The position numbers and the translations under genes are program-made. Below the pieces are notes generated by a model. The model worked only from the letters and a program-made list of their open reading frames with translations. It made no database searches and was not told the origin of the DNA. DNA of 64,000 nt from Brassica napus (Eukaryota; Streptophyta; Magnoliopsida; Brassicales; Brassicaceae): assembly GCF_020379485.1 (NCBI RefSeq), contig NC_063451.1, forward strand, positions 24,472,630 to 24,536,629, in the 5' to 3' direction. This document shows, piece after piece, positions 1 through 10,260 of this stretch. Numbering within the stretch: the first letter of the stretch is position 1; each line of letters opens with the position of its first letter.

Positions 1-73
1 ATTTTGTCTATTTGCGGATTGCGAGCCTATGAACTTTGAAGAAGCCCAAGAAAAGAAGTCATAGAGAAGTGCA

Positions 74-1573
74 ATGGATGAGGAAATCAAGTCGATTCAA
101 AATAATGATACATGGGAGTTAGCTTCACTTCCAAATGGACACAAGGCAATTGGTGTGAAGTGGGTGTACAAGGCAAAGAAGAACTCTAAAGGAGAAGTTG
201 AAAGGTACAAGGCAAGATTGGTGGCAAAAGACTATAGTCAAAGAGCCGAGATCGACTATGATGAGGTATTTGCTCCAGTTGCTCGCTTAGAAACGGTTAG
301 ACTAATCATTTCATTGGCAGCCCAAAAGAGTTGGAGGATACATCAAATGGATGTAAAATCAGCCTTCTTAAATGGAGACCTTAAGGAAGAAGTCTACATT
401 GAGCAACCACAAGGCTATATAGTCAAAGGAGAAGAAGACAAAGTCTTAAGGCTAAAGAAGGCGCTTTATGGATTAAAACAAGCACCAAGAGCATGGAACA
501 CTCGGATTGATAAGTACTTCAAGGAGAAAGGATTCATCAAGTGTCCATATGAGCATGCACTTTATATCAAAACTCAAAATAATGATCTATTGATTGCATG
601 TTTATATGTTGATGACTTGATTTTCACTGGCAACAATCCGATTATGTTTGAAGATTTCAAGATGGAGATGACAAAGAAGTTCGAGATGACCGACATTGGA
701 TTGGTGTCATACTACCTTGGCATTGAAGTAAAGCAAGAAGAAAATGGAATCTTCATTACTCAAGAAGGTTATGCTAAAGAGGTTCTTAAGAAGTTCAAGA
801 TGGATGACTCAAATCCAGTTTGCACGCCAATGGAATGTGGAGTCAAGTTATCAAAAGAAGAAGAAGGAGAGAGTGTGGATCCAACACTCTTTAAGAGTTT
901 GGTTGGAAGCTTACGATATCTAACGTGCACAAGGCCCGGCATCCTACACGCAGTTGGAGTTGTGAGTCGATACATGGAGCATCCAACAACAACTCATTTC
1001 AAGGCAGCCAAGAGGATCCTACGCTATATCAAAGGTACAATCAACTTTGGCTTGTATTACTCTATTTCTGGCGATTACAAGCTTGTTGGATATAGCGATA
1101 GCGATTGGGGTGGAGATGTAGATGACCGGAAAAGCACAAGTGGCTTCGTGTTTTTCATTGGAGAAACCGCTTTCACATGGATGTCAAAGAAGCAACCAAT
1201 TGTCACTCTTTCTACTTGTGAAGCGGAGTATGTGGCAGCTACTTCATGTGTTTGCCATGCTATTTGGTTACGAAACTTGCTAAAGGAGTTGAACCTATCA
1301 CAAGAGGAGCCAACGAAGATCTGTGTGGATAACAAGTCGGCAATAGCATTGGCGAAGAATCCAGTCTTCCATGATCGGAGTAAGCACATCGATACTCGTT
1401 ATCACTACATTAGAGAATGTGTTACCAAGATGGATGTGCAGTTAGAGTATGTGAAGACAAATGATCAAGTAGCTGATATCTTCACCAAGCCACTCAAGCG
1501 AGAAGACTTTATCAAGATGAGGAGCTTACTCGGAGTAACCAAATCAAGTTTAAGAGGGGGTGTTGAAAATTAA
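74..1573 (+). CDS. copia reverse transcriptase-RNase H domain, open frame of a broken pol
   Basis: A 499-aa frame covers the copia RT and RNase H regions. The RT starts near the N-terminus (WVYKAKKNSKGEVERYKARL), with [11 protein letters not shown], the [12 protein letters not shown] block and the catalytic YVDD near residue 176. RNase H carries SDSDWGGD, the CEAEYVA block and VDNKSAIALAKNP, and ends at ADIFTKPL. The frame runs a few codons into the 3' LTR. It is only the last third of a polyprotein: a stop codon just upstream (around 61-63, shared with the second copy) separates it from the integrase side, so it is a fragment despite being open. Confidence 0.9.
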   Translation: MDEEIKSIQNNDTWELASLPNGHKAIGVKWVYKAKKNSKGEVERYKARLVAKDYSQRAEIDYDEVFAPVARLETVRLIISLAAQKSWRIHQMDVKSAFLNGDLKEEVYIEQPQGYIVKGEEDKVLRLKKALYGLKQAPRAWNTRIDKYFKEKGFIKCPYEHALYIKTQNNDLLIACLYVDDLIFTGNNPIMFEDFKMEMTKKFEMTDIGLVSYYLGIEVKQEENGIFITQEGYAKEVLKKFKMDDSNPVCTPMECGVKLSKEEEGESVDPTLFKSLVGSLRYLTCTRPGILHAVGVVSRYMEHPTTTHFKAAKRILRYIKGTINFGLYYSISGDYKLVGYSDSDWGGDVDDRKSTSGFVFFIGETAFTWMSKKQPIVTLSTCEAEYVAATSCVCHAIWLRNLLKELNLSQEEPTKICVDNKSAIALAKNPVFHDRSKHIDTRYHYIRECVTKMDVQLEYVKTNDQVADIFTKPLKREDFIKMRSLLGVTKSSLRGGVEN

Positions 1574-1960
1574 ACTTGATTTGGGTCATATTATTGGGCT
1601 AACAACTCACTAATCATGTTTAGCCCAACCCAAATTCTAGAAAGTGTCTAGAAAAACTCCACCTCCAGAAGATAAAAAAATCTAGATATTTTGGTAGAAT
1701 TATCTAGATGATTAGGATAAGATTATCTAGATATTTTAGTAGAATTCTCTAGATTTAAGATAAAAATATGTACCTTGGAGGCTATAAATACCTCCGTTCT
1801 CTTCTCATTTTGTATCACCAAAAAATAATCAAGTTTGTAACAAACTTTCAAGTAATAAAAATTCATCTTCTAAGTTATAAAATCTTTCTTCTTCACAAAC
1901 TTATTTCTCTTCAAACAATTAAACACTTTCTCCATCTTTATAAAGTTTTTCATTCCAACA
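1561..1960 (+). repeat. 3' LTR of copia, tandem copy 1
   Basis: A 400-bp LTR beginning TGTTG and ending CAACA, directly after a purine tract. I see no differences from the LTR at 6574-6973, whereas the 5' LTR at 2483-2891 differs from both at twenty or more positions. It contains the TATA-like stretch gctataaatacctcc near 1781. Confidence 0.92.
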
Positions 1961-2204
1961 ATGACTTTCCGAAAACTTCTTTATTTTCATATTAAACGTT
2001 TAAACAAATCAAACGTTTAAAAAATTACTTACCCTTTTTCTAATCTCAGCTCTCGTGGCATCTCTAAACCAGAAAAAAATCAATTTCCTTGCAACTGTGA
2101 GGTTGTTTCATAATAAAATGGAGGAAATTATAGGGTGACAATTGCATTGACAGATCGAGCGATCCTTATTGTTTACAATTAGATATAACTTAGACAAACA
2201 ACAT

Positions 2205-2434
2205 TTAAAAAGAGAGAGCATTTTCGGTTTTGCCGGTTTGGTTTAGGCTTGGTTCCTGAATCATTTGCATTGCTTGCTGCCAAAAAAAAAAAATCAATGC
2301 TTATAAATATCAGTGTCACTTGTTTGAGAAAGTTATAAGTACAGAGAAATATGATGAATATTCTTACTTGTAAGCAAGACAATGTGTAATGTACATCACT
2401 TATTGTTATCTGGTGGTGTACAACCATTCTGATC
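2205..2434 (-). pseudogene. THA1: Duplicated last two exons of THA1
   Basis: On the minus strand this repeats the penultimate exon (2368-2434; IRMVVHHQITISDVHYTLSC) and last exon (2205-2276, ending ENALSF and TAA) of the threonine aldolase gene. Splice signals at both ends of the intron are kept (CAA|GTAAG donor, GGCAG acceptor). It differs from the 7217-7446 copy by very few bases (for example g/t near 2432 and one A in a run near 2075). No other THA1 exon is attached: retroelement sequence lies on both sides, so it is a gene fragment carried by the tandem duplication. Confidence 0.85.
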
Positions 2435-2482
2435 CTGAAACCACATTCCAAAGTCAATATTTATATATCTAAAACATATAAC

Positions 2483-2891
2483 TGTTGTAAATTAAACTTG
2501 ATTTGGGTCATATTATTAGGCTAACAACTCACTAACGATGTTTAGCCCAACCCAAATTCTAGAAAGTGTCTAGAAAAATCTCTATAAGATAAAAAAAATC
2601 TAGATATTTTGGTAGAATTATTTACATAATTAGGATAAGATTATCAAGATATTTTAGTAGAATTTTATAGATTTAAGATTAAAATATATAAGATATTTTG
2701 TACTTTTGAGGCTATAAATACCTCCACTCTCTTCTCATTTTGTATCACCAAGAAATAATCAAATTTGTAACAAACTTTCAAGTAATAATAAATCTTCTTC
2801 TAAGTTATAAAATATTTCTTCTTCACAAAACGTCTTTCTCTTCAAACAGTTAAACACTTTCTCCATCTTTATAAAGTTTTTCATTCCAACA
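2483..2891 (+). repeat. 5' LTR of copia, tandem copy 2
   Basis: A 409-bp LTR from TGTTGTAAATT to TCCAACA. It aligns with the 3' LTR but has many substitutions and several indels, including an extra segment near 2690-2703. It is followed after three bases by a tRNA-Met-type primer-binding site. Confidence 0.9.
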
Positions 2892-2894
2892 AAG

Positions 2895-2906
2895 TGGTAT
2901 CAGAGC
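2895..2906 (+). other. Primer-binding site (tRNA-iMet type)
   Basis: The sequence tggtatcagagc three bases after the 5' LTR is the standard plant copia primer-binding site, complementary to the 3' end of initiator methionine tRNA. Confidence 0.9.
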
Positions 2907-2924
2907 TATAAGTTCCTTTTGAAG

Positions 2925-3554
2925 ATGGCAAACAATGGTGTTCCCTTCCAAGTTCCATTGCTCACTAAGAGCAACTATGACAATTGGAGTATTAGGATGA
3001 TGGCTATTTTAGGAGCACATGATGTGTGGGAAATAGTCGAGAAAGGCTTCAATGAACCGGAGAATGATGGTGGTCTATCTCAAACACAAAAGGATGGTTT
3101 GAGAGATTCAAGGAAGGGAGACAAGAAGGCTCTCTTTCTAATCTATCAAGGATTAGATGAAGATACATTTGAGAAGGTTGCTGGTGCAAGGACGTCCAAA
3201 GAAGCATGGGAGAAGCTTCAGACATCTTACAAAGGAGCGGAATAAGTTAAGAAGGTACGTCTTCAAATTCTAAGTGGAAAATTTGAAGCGTTACAAATGA
3301 AGGAAGGAGAACTCATCTCAGATTACTTCTCAAGAGTCTTGACGGTTACTAATAACCTAAAGAGAAATGGTGAGAAGTTAGATTATGTGAGAATCATGGA
3401 GAAAGTTCTTAGATCATTGAATTCAAAATTCGAACACATTGTTACCGTGATTGAAGAGACAAAAAACTTGGAGACTATGACAATGGAGCAACTTCTTGGA
3501 TCACTACAAGCTTATGAAGAAAAGAAGAAGAAGAAAGAAGATATTGTGGAGTAA
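2925..3554 (+). pseudogene. copia gag, interrupted
   Basis: Starts at ATG 2925 (MANNGVPFQVPLLTKSNYDNW), typical of the copia gag/UBN2 family. The conserved tryptophan-rich N-terminus and the WEKLQTSYKG block are present. A TAA at 3243-3245 breaks the frame. The same frame resumes (LISDYFSRVLTVTNNLKRNG) and ends at a lysine/glutamate tract and a stop at 3552-3554. The CCHC zinc knuckle expected after this tract is absent, because a deletion joins the end of gag to a point downstream of the protease active site. Confidence 0.85.
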
Positions 3555-3570
3555 GTTCTCAAGATGAGAA

Positions 3571-5077
3571 TTGATCACAAGGAATAAAAGCATGTTCGTG
3601 GAGCTCGATGAATCGGTGAAAACCAATGTAGCTTTGGGAGATGAATCGAAGATGGAGGTGAAAGGTAAAGGAAATATTCTCATCCGCTTGAAGAATGGAG
3701 ATCATCAATTCATTTCCAATGTTTACTACATTCCAAGTATGAAGACCAACATCTTGAGCCTATGACAACTTTTAGAGAAAGGTTATGACATTCGACTAAA
3801 AGATAATAGCCTTTCTTTAAGAGACAGTGCAAATAATCTCATCACAAAGGTGCCAATGTCAAGCAATAGAATGTTTGTCCTAAACATTCAAAATGACATT
3901 GAACGATGTCTCAAGATGTGCCACAAGGAGGAATCTTGGCTTTGGCATCTTCGATTTGGGCATATCAACTTTGGAAGCTTAGAGCTACTTTCCAAGAAAG
4001 AAATGGTGAAAGGATTACCTTGCATAAATCATTCAAATCAAGTGTGTGAAGGTTGCTTACTTGGAAATCAATTCAAGATGAGTTTTCCAAAGGAGTCGGA
4101 GACAAGAGCAAGAAAGCCACTAAAACTCATACATACAGATGTATGTGGTCCTATCAAACCAAGTTCACTTGGTAAGAGTAACTATTTCCTTCTCTTTATC
4201 GATGACTTTTCAAGAAAAACATGGGTTTACTTTTTGAAACAAAAATCAGAAGTGTTTGAAAATTTTAAAAAATTCAAAGCCCATGTTGAGAAGGAAAGTT
4301 ATCTTAAGATCAAGTCCATGAGATCGGATCGAGGAGGAGAATTTATGTCCAAAGAGTTTCTGAAATATTGTGAAGATAATGGCATCCGGAGACAGTTAAC
4401 AGTGCCAAGAACCCCTCAACAAAATGGAGTAGCTGAAAGAAAGAATAGGACAATACTTGAGATGACAAGAAGCATGCTCAAGAGTAAGAAGCTACCAAAT
4501 GAGTTTTGGGCGGAAGCAGTTGCTTGTGCGGTTTATATATCAAACCGCTCCAACAAAAAGTATTTTAGGAAAGACACCACAAGAAGCTTGGAGCGAAAGG
4601 AAGCCCGGTGTGTCGCACTTAAAAGTCTTTGAAAGCATTGCTTACGCTCATGTTCCAGACGAAAAGCAGAGCAAACTAGATGATAAAAGTGAGAAGTACA
4701 TCTTCATTGGGTATGACGCTAACTCCAAAGGCTACAAGCTCTACAATCCTGAAACAAAGAAAACAATCATTATTAGGAATGTCATCTTTGATGAAGAAGG
4801 AGAATGGGATTGGAAATCAAATAATGAAGACTACAACTTCTTTCCATCCTTTGAAGAAGACAATGTGGAGCAACCGAGAGAAGAGCCAGCTACACCACCA
4901 ACTTCACCACCAACAAGTTCTCAAGGAGATGAAAGCTCAAGTGAAAGGACTCCACGTTTTAGAAGTCTACAAGACATCTACGAGGTAACCGAAAATCAAG
5001 ACAATATTACTCTATTTTGTCTATTTGCGGATTGCGAGCCTATGAACTTTGAAGAAGCCCAAGAAAAGAAGTCATAG
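3571..5077 (+). pseudogene. copia protease remnant and integrase, frameshifted
   Basis: The frame opens inside the protease domain (VALGDESKMEVKGKGNI) without the DSG active site, stops at 3763-3765, and resumes into pre-integrase (LWHLRFGHINF) and the integrase core: HTDVCGP, IDDFSRKTWVYF, and SDRGGEF to PQQNGVAERKNRT, which hold the three acidic catalytic residues. Near 4550-4560 a frameshift moves the rest (EAWSERKPGVSHLKVF, FIGYDANSKGYKLY) into another frame that ends at a stop at 5075-5077, just before the RT frame. It cannot encode a continuous polyprotein. Confidence 0.85.
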
Positions 5078-5086
5078 AGAAGTGCA

Positions 5087-6586
5087 ATGGATGAGGAAAT
5101 CAAGTCGATTCAAAATAATGATACATGGGAGTTAGCTTCACTTCCAAATGGACACAAGGCAATTGGTGTGAAGTGGGTGTACAAGGCAAAGAAGAACTCT
5201 AAAGGAGAAGTTGAAAGGTACAAGGCAAGATTGGTGGCAAAAGACTATAGTCAAAGAGCCGAGATCGACTATGATGAGGTATTTGCTCCAGTTGCTCGCT
5301 TAGAAACGGTTAGACTAATCATTTCATTGGCAGCCCAAAAGAGTTGGAGGATACATCAAATGGATGTAAAATCAGCCTTCTTAAATGGAGACCTTAAGGA
5401 AGAAGTCTACATTGAGCAACCACAAGGCTATATAGTCAAAGGAGAAGAAGACAAAGTCTTAAGGCTAAAGAAGGCGCTTTATGGATTAAAACAAGCACCA
5501 AGAGCATGGAACACTCGGATTGATAAGTACTTCAAGGAGAAAGGATTCATCAAGTGTCCATATGAGCATGCACTTTATATCAAAACTCAAAATAATGATC
5601 TATTGATTGCATGTTTATATGTTGATGACTTGATTTTCACTGGCAACAATCCGATTATGTTTGAAGATTTCAAGATGGAGATGACAAAGAAGTTCGAGAT
5701 GACCGACATTGGATTGGTGTCATACTACCTTGGCATTGAAGTAAAGCAAGAAGAAAATGGAATCTTCATTACTCAAGAAGGTTATGCTAAAGAGGTTCTT
5801 AAGAAGTTCAAGATGGATGACTCAAATCCAGTTTGCACGCCAATGGAATGTGGAGTCAAGTTATCAAAAGAAGAAGAAGGAGAGAGTGTGGATCCAACAC
5901 TCTTTAAGAGTTTGGTTGGAAGCTTACGATATCTAACGTGCACAAGGCCCGGCATCCTACACGCAGTTGGAGTTGTGAGTCGATACATGGAGCATCCAAC
6001 AACAACTCATTTCAAGGCAGCCAAGAGGATCCTACGCTATATCAAAGGTACAATCAACTTTGGCTTGTATTACTCTATTTCTGGCGATTACAAGCTTGTT
6101 GGATATAGCGATAGCGATTGGGGTGGAGATGTAGATGACCGGAAAAGCACAAGTGGCTTCGTGTTTTTCATTGGAGAAACCGCTTTCACATGGATGTCAA
6201 AGAAGCAACCAATTGTCACTCTTTCTACTTGTGAAGCGGAGTATGTGGCAGCTACTTCATGTGTTTGCCATGCTATTTGGTTACGAAACTTGCTAAAGGA
6301 GTTGAACCTATCACAAGAGGAGCCAACGAAGATCTGTGTGGATAACAAGTCGGCAATAGCATTGGCGAAGAATCCAGTCTTCCATGATCGGAGTAAGCAC
6401 ATCGATACTCGTTATCACTACATTAGAGAATGTGTTACCAAGATGGATGTGCAGTTAGAGTATGTGAAGACAAATGATCAAGTAGCTGATATCTTCACCA
6501 AGCCACTCAAGCGAGAAGACTTTATCAAGATGAGGAGCTTACTCGGAGTAACCAAATCAAGTTTAAGAGGGGGTGTTGAAAATTAA
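5087..6586 (+). CDS. copia reverse transcriptase-RNase H domain (second tandem copy)
   Basis: The 499-aa frame has the same protein sequence as the one at 74-1573, including the YVDD catalytic box, the SDSDWGGD and VDNKSAIALAKNP RNase H blocks and the ADIFTKPL end. It is preceded by the same in-frame stop, so the stop arose before the tandem duplication. The start at 5087 is only the first methionine after that stop; the RT domain would normally be part of a longer gag-pol. Likely inactive in isolation. Confidence 0.9.
   Translation: MDEEIKSIQNNDTWELASLPNGHKAIGVKWVYKAKKNSKGEVERYKARLVAKDYSQRAEIDYDEVFAPVARLETVRLIISLAAQKSWRIHQMDVKSAFLNGDLKEEVYIEQPQGYIVKGEEDKVLRLKKALYGLKQAPRAWNTRIDKYFKEKGFIKCPYEHALYIKTQNNDLLIACLYVDDLIFTGNNPIMFEDFKMEMTKKFEMTDIGLVSYYLGIEVKQEENGIFITQEGYAKEVLKKFKMDDSNPVCTPMECGVKLSKEEEGESVDPTLFKSLVGSLRYLTCTRPGILHAVGVVSRYMEHPTTTHFKAAKRILRYIKGTINFGLYYSISGDYKLVGYSDSDWGGDVDDRKSTSGFVFFIGETAFTWMSKKQPIVTLSTCEAEYVAATSCVCHAIWLRNLLKELNLSQEEPTKICVDNKSAIALAKNPVFHDRSKHIDTRYHYIRECVTKMDVQLEYVKTNDQVADIFTKPLKREDFIKMRSLLGVTKSSLRGGVEN
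6565..6573 (+). other. Polypurine tract
   Basis: aagaggggg immediately before the 3' LTR, where plus-strand synthesis would be primed. The equivalent in tandem copy 1 is 1552-1560. Confidence 0.8.
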
Positions 6587-6973
6587 ACTTGATTTGGGTC
6601 ATATTATTGGGCTAACAACTCACTAATCATGTTTAGCCCAACCCAAATTCTAGAAAGTGTCTAGAAAAACTCCACCTCCAGAAGATAAAAAAATCTAGAT
6701 ATTTTGGTAGAATTATCTAGATGATTAGGATAAGATTATCTAGATATTTTAGTAGAATTCTCTAGATTTAAGATAAAAATATGTACCTTGGAGGCTATAA
6801 ATACCTCCGTTCTCTTCTCATTTTGTATCACCAAAAAATAATCAAGTTTGTAACAAACTTTCAAGTAATAAAAATTCATCTTCTAAGTTATAAAATCTTT
6901 CTTCTTCACAAACTTATTTCTCTTCAAACAATTAAACACTTTCTCCATCTTTATAAAGTTTTTCATTCCAACA
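6574..6973 (+). repeat. 3' LTR of copia, tandem copy 2
   Basis: A 400-bp LTR (TGTTG...CAACA) that appears identical to 1561-1960. The flanking intron sequence (actttccgaaaacttc) also matches the right flank of the first copy, showing that the pair is a segmental duplication, not two insertions. Confidence 0.92.
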
Positions 6974-7216
6974 ATGACTTTCCGAAAACTTCTTTATTTG
7001 CATATTAAACGTTTAAACAAATCAAACGTTTAAAAAATTACTTACCCTTTTTCTAATCTCAGCTCTCGTGGCATCTCTAAACCAGAAAAAATCAATTTCC
7101 TTGCAACTGTGAGGGTGTTTCATAATAAAATGGAGGAAATTATAGGGTGACAATTGCATTGACAGATCGAGCGATCCTTATTGTTTACAATTAGATATAA
7201 CTTAGACAAACAACAT

Positions 7217-9332
7217 TTAAAAAGAGAGAGCATTTTCGGTTTTGCCGGTTTGGTTTAGGCTTGGTTCCTGAATCATTTGCATTGCTTGCTGCCAAAAAAA
7301 AAAAATCAATGCTTATAAATATCAGTGTCACTTGTTTGAGAAAGTTATAAGTACAGAGAAATATGATGAATATTCTTACTTGTAAGCAAGACAATGTGTA
7401 ATGTACATCACTTATTGTTATCTGGTGGTGTACAACCATTCTTATCCTGAAACCACATTCCAAAGTCAATATTTATATATCTAAAACATATAACTTTCCA
7501 AAAACTTCTTTATTTGCATATTAAACGTTTAAACAGATCAAATTCTGTCCATGTGAGACATACCCAGATGAGTTTCCTGGGAGGACGAGAATGCCACACT
7601 CCGTTAGACTCTTGCGCAGTTTCTCAGCAGTAAGTCTTGATCCATCCTCCATATCCATGAATATCTGAATTTTGAGACAAATAATTAATATAATTATTGA
7701 TAACACAACAAGAGTGTTGACAATGCGCACCGCACCATGTTAGTCTCCACGGCTGCAGCGTTTATTCTAATCCCTTTCATTTGATTCAACCCTTCTGCAA
7801 ATATTTACGTTATTATCTGTTATATATTTCTTGTTGTGGTGAATTCTAATAGTGAATACGGTCAATGAGTGGTACGTACGTACCAGCTAACAACTTTGCC
7901 TTCTTGTGGTCAAATTGTAGCTTTGGGAGGTTCTCTTGGAGTGCGACCAAAGCGGCTGCACACAGAACACCTATTTGTCTCATTCCTCCACCTAATGTTT
8001 TCCTCAACGTTTTCGCCTTTTCTATGAAAGTATGTGAGCCAACGATTACAGTTCCCACCGGAGCTCCAAGACCTTTAGAGAGACACACCTGAAACATAGT
8101 ATGTACATGTGTGAGCTAATGTCTCAGTTATCTTTTATCTAAACTTTTTTTTCAGATGTTAGAAAGAGAGAAGACGGTACCGAAACAGAGTCAGCAGCCT
8201 CTACAAGCCTATGGACTGGAACTCCAAGTGCCTACAGAAAAAAAATTGTTTCATAACATTGTAGTCTATGGTTTATAAAAAGTAGCAAATCTCATAAATA
8301 GCAATTTTTAAGTTTTATCACAAAATAGCATTCAAAAAGAAAATTTTCCAAAATTACGTTTATTAATCGATAAAATCACTAAAACCATACATCCTATTTA
8401 ACCATAACTCCACCTACTAAATACTAAGCCTTAAACTTTAATCATTAAACCCAAACCTATAGAAAAAAACAAAAACTATATTTAAAATTTTAATGATATT
8501 TTAGTGAATTTTTTATTTGTATTAATTTTTTGATCAAAAATTTAATTTAGTGCTATCTAAAGATATTTCTCTTACATATAATAATTGCGTTTATATGTCA
8601 CAATCCTAGTTCAAACGTGTTATACTGTGGATTGTTATAAAAAAAGAGATAAATTTAACCAAAAAAAAAAAGAGATAAATTAAGTAGATGACTGATATTA
8701 CAATGGAAGCATTAAAGAGGCGAGCTCCATCGATATGAAGCTTCAGTCCATGTCTCTTCGCAATCTTTCCAACACTATCTGTGTATTCAGCGCTCAAACA
8801 TCTCCCACCAGAGCTGCATCAAAACCTCATAAGAGACTACTAGCTAATATAGCATGCAAGTATGATTTACGTGTGCATGCGACACTTACTTGGCGTGTGT
8901 GTTCTCCAAGCAAATCAACATTGTAGATGGATAAAACGTGCTTCCTTTAGGGTCTCTAATAGCTGCTTCTATAGCCCCCAACTCCATCGTCCCGTCTTCT
9001 TCATTCTTGACTGTCTTGGGATGCACGCCTCCTATTGTTGATATCCCTCCATTCTCGTAAACATGGATGTGGGAGTTGTCTCCAAGAATCACCTCGCTGC
9101 CTCTCACTTCGCAGTGAACCATAACGCATATTAGATTCCCCATTGTGCCGGATGGCACGAAGAGAGCTGCCTCTTTACCCATCATCTTAGCCATCTCCTC
9201 TTCAAGATGTCGAGCTGTTGGGTCGTAGCCAAGGATGTCATCGTCCACTTCTGCACTAGCCATTGCTTCGCGCATAGCATCAGTGGGTCTTGTCACGGTG
9301 TCTGATCGTAGATCCACACTTCTTGTCACCAT
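7217..9332 (-). CDS. THA1: L-threonine aldolase, complete eight-exon gene (copy 1)
   Basis: A PLP-dependent enzyme that splits L-threonine into glycine and acetaldehyde. Exons from the 5' end: 9332-8890, 8813-8702, 8231-8181, 8088-7884, 7794-7736, 7664-7564, 7446-7380, 7288-7217. All introns are GT-AG and the join gives 1110 bp, a 369-aa protein ending ENALSF. Landmarks: N-terminal SVDLRSDTVTRPTDAMREAM, VPSGTMGNL near residue 58, DGARLFNAS in exon 2, and the PLP lysine in CLSKGLGAPVG (about K207). Length is close to Arabidopsis THA1 (about 358 aa as I recall). The intron between exons 2 and 3 (470 bp) looks like MITE-derived sequence. Intron 6 holds the empty site of the upstream copia. This is the only uninterrupted THA1 in the window. 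Confidence 0.93.
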
Positions 9333-9350
9333 CTTAAAAGCCCTAACGTG

Positions 9351-9470
9351 TTATATAAGGCAAAGATTTAGAAAAGGATGAACAAAAGCATTAATAACTA
9401 AAAAAACATTAATAACTTTTAGAAAAAATCAATCCTTATCAAATTTAAAACCCTAACCTGTTATATAAGG
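9351..9470 (-). promoter_or_regulatory. THA1 upstream region with duplicated TATA block and telo-box
   Basis: Two similar blocks (ccctaacgtgttatataagg ending 9360, and ccctaacctgttatataagg ending 9470) lie 110 bp apart upstream of the THA1 start codon. The proximal TATA is only about 19 bp from the ATG, too close for a normal transcription start in a 5' UTR. The distal one, about 130 bp upstream, is the better core promoter. A telo-box (aaaccctaa, 9448-9456) adjoins the distal block. The paralogue has the same arrangement at 52290-52410. Confidence 0.5.
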
Positions 9471-9652
9471 TAAAGACTTCCTAATTGTTTATGATTTTTC
9501 TTAATAATATGTTTCAACAGTTTTGACTGTCATGATCAGAAGGAAAAACCTTGACATTTCACTTTCCAGTAATTGAACGTTTGAACTGGTCTTTGGGGAC
9601 AGACCAATAAATCTCCTATTAAAATGTAAAATGTCCGTACGAATCTCACTAA

Positions 9653-9864
9653 GGCCACCATTAACCCTTCCTCGGCTCTTAAGAGGTGGACCCCACCATT
9701 TTCTTAAAACCAGGTTCTTCTCCTCTTCTGCAAGAGGCGACTTTAATTGGGTTTTTGTACTGTTCGTGGACCCCACTGATACGTGGCGGTCCGTGATTGG
9801 TTCGTTTTTAATTTTTTTAAAATCAGACAAAAAAAACCTAAGAACCCTAACGTTAATCATGCTC
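9653..9864. mobile_element. PIF/Harbinger-like MITE in the THA1 5' region
   Basis: About 212 bp with imperfect terminal inverted repeats (ggccaccattaaccc on the left; the right end read in reverse is gagcatgattaacg). The target duplication TAA is clear in the paralogue (52591-52593 and 52816-52818); here the right copy has mutated to CAA. The interior holds ccacgtatcag and ggaccccac blocks also found in the MITE at 10261-10489. Both paralogous regions carry it, so it predates the regional duplication. Confidence 0.65.
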
Positions 9865-10260
9865 CAATTGCTGCTTTTAAATATGAGAGATTAGGATGAG
9901 AAGAATATTAAAATGTCCCCTTCCTTCTTAACATCATTAGAAGGAAAAGTCTTAGAATATCTTAGTATAATAAAATATTAGTCAGAACGTTAAGAAGGAA
10001 TGTATAAAAAATATAGAAAACGAGTACTACTAGTAGTAGTAATAAAAGTATTTAGAATAATTATTGTGTTGAGCATGATGATCATGCAGCTTGAGATTTG
10101 AATCATATAGAACCGGAGGAGTACCTGTGTAAATGAAGAAGGATGTTCTTGTTTCTGATTCCAACTTGAGCTTGATTACATAAGCTTGTTGCGGCCTAAC
10201 ACCAAAATAACACATCACAATAATTAAAACATTTTCTTTAAAAAAGCATCCGGAAGCTAA

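Larger units (their letters stand above)
1..1960 (+). mobile_element. 3' part of a Ty1/copia element (tandem copy 1)
   Basis: This is the RT/RNase H end and 3' LTR of a copia element whose 5' part lies outside the window. It matches 5014-6973 essentially base for base and has the same right flank (atgactttccg), so both copies come from one insertion duplicated with its flank. Order of parts: end of the integrase-side frame, an in-frame stop shared with the other copy, the RT/RNase H frame, a purine tract (aagaggggg, 1552-1560), then the 400-bp LTR. Confidence 0.92.
2483..6973 (+). mobile_element. Complete-length but defective Ty1/copia element (tandem copy 2)
   Basis: A 4.49-kb element with both LTRs (2483-2891 and 6574-6973), a primer-binding site, gag/pol remnants and a purine tract. 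The probable target duplication is ATAAC on the left and ATGAC on the right (one base diverged). The uninterrupted site is visible in THA1 intron 6 near 7487-7500 (catataactttcc). The coding part has in-frame stops in gag, a deletion spanning the zinc knuckle and protease active site, and a frameshift in integrase. The marked LTR divergence fits an old insertion. Confidence 0.92.
1..7494. repeat. 5,013-bp direct tandem duplication (copia plus THA1 tail)
   Basis: The interval 1-2482 matches 5014-7494 at an offset of 5013 (5012 after a one-base A-run difference). The unit is a copia element, about 45 bp of THA1 intron, and THA1 exons 7-8. The internal junction is near 2010-2025 and 7020-7035, where intron sequence (aacgtttaaacaaatcaaa) runs into THA1 downstream sequence (aaaaaattacttaccc). 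The left edge lies outside the window, so further units could exist. Confidence 0.88.

Noticed and set aside
1075..1389. Minus-strand open frames inside the copia RT/RNase H (also 769-975, 5782-5988, 6088-6402)
   Set aside because: Antisense shadows of the strongly coding RT frame with no domain of their own.
1768..1995. 75-codon frame inside the copia LTR (and 6781-7008)
   Set aside because: AT-rich LTR sequence with no recognisable protein; it spans the LTR end into intron sequence.
9448..9456. Interstitial telomere repeat
   Set aside because: Only a single aaaccctaa unit is present, so it is better read as a promoter telo-box.
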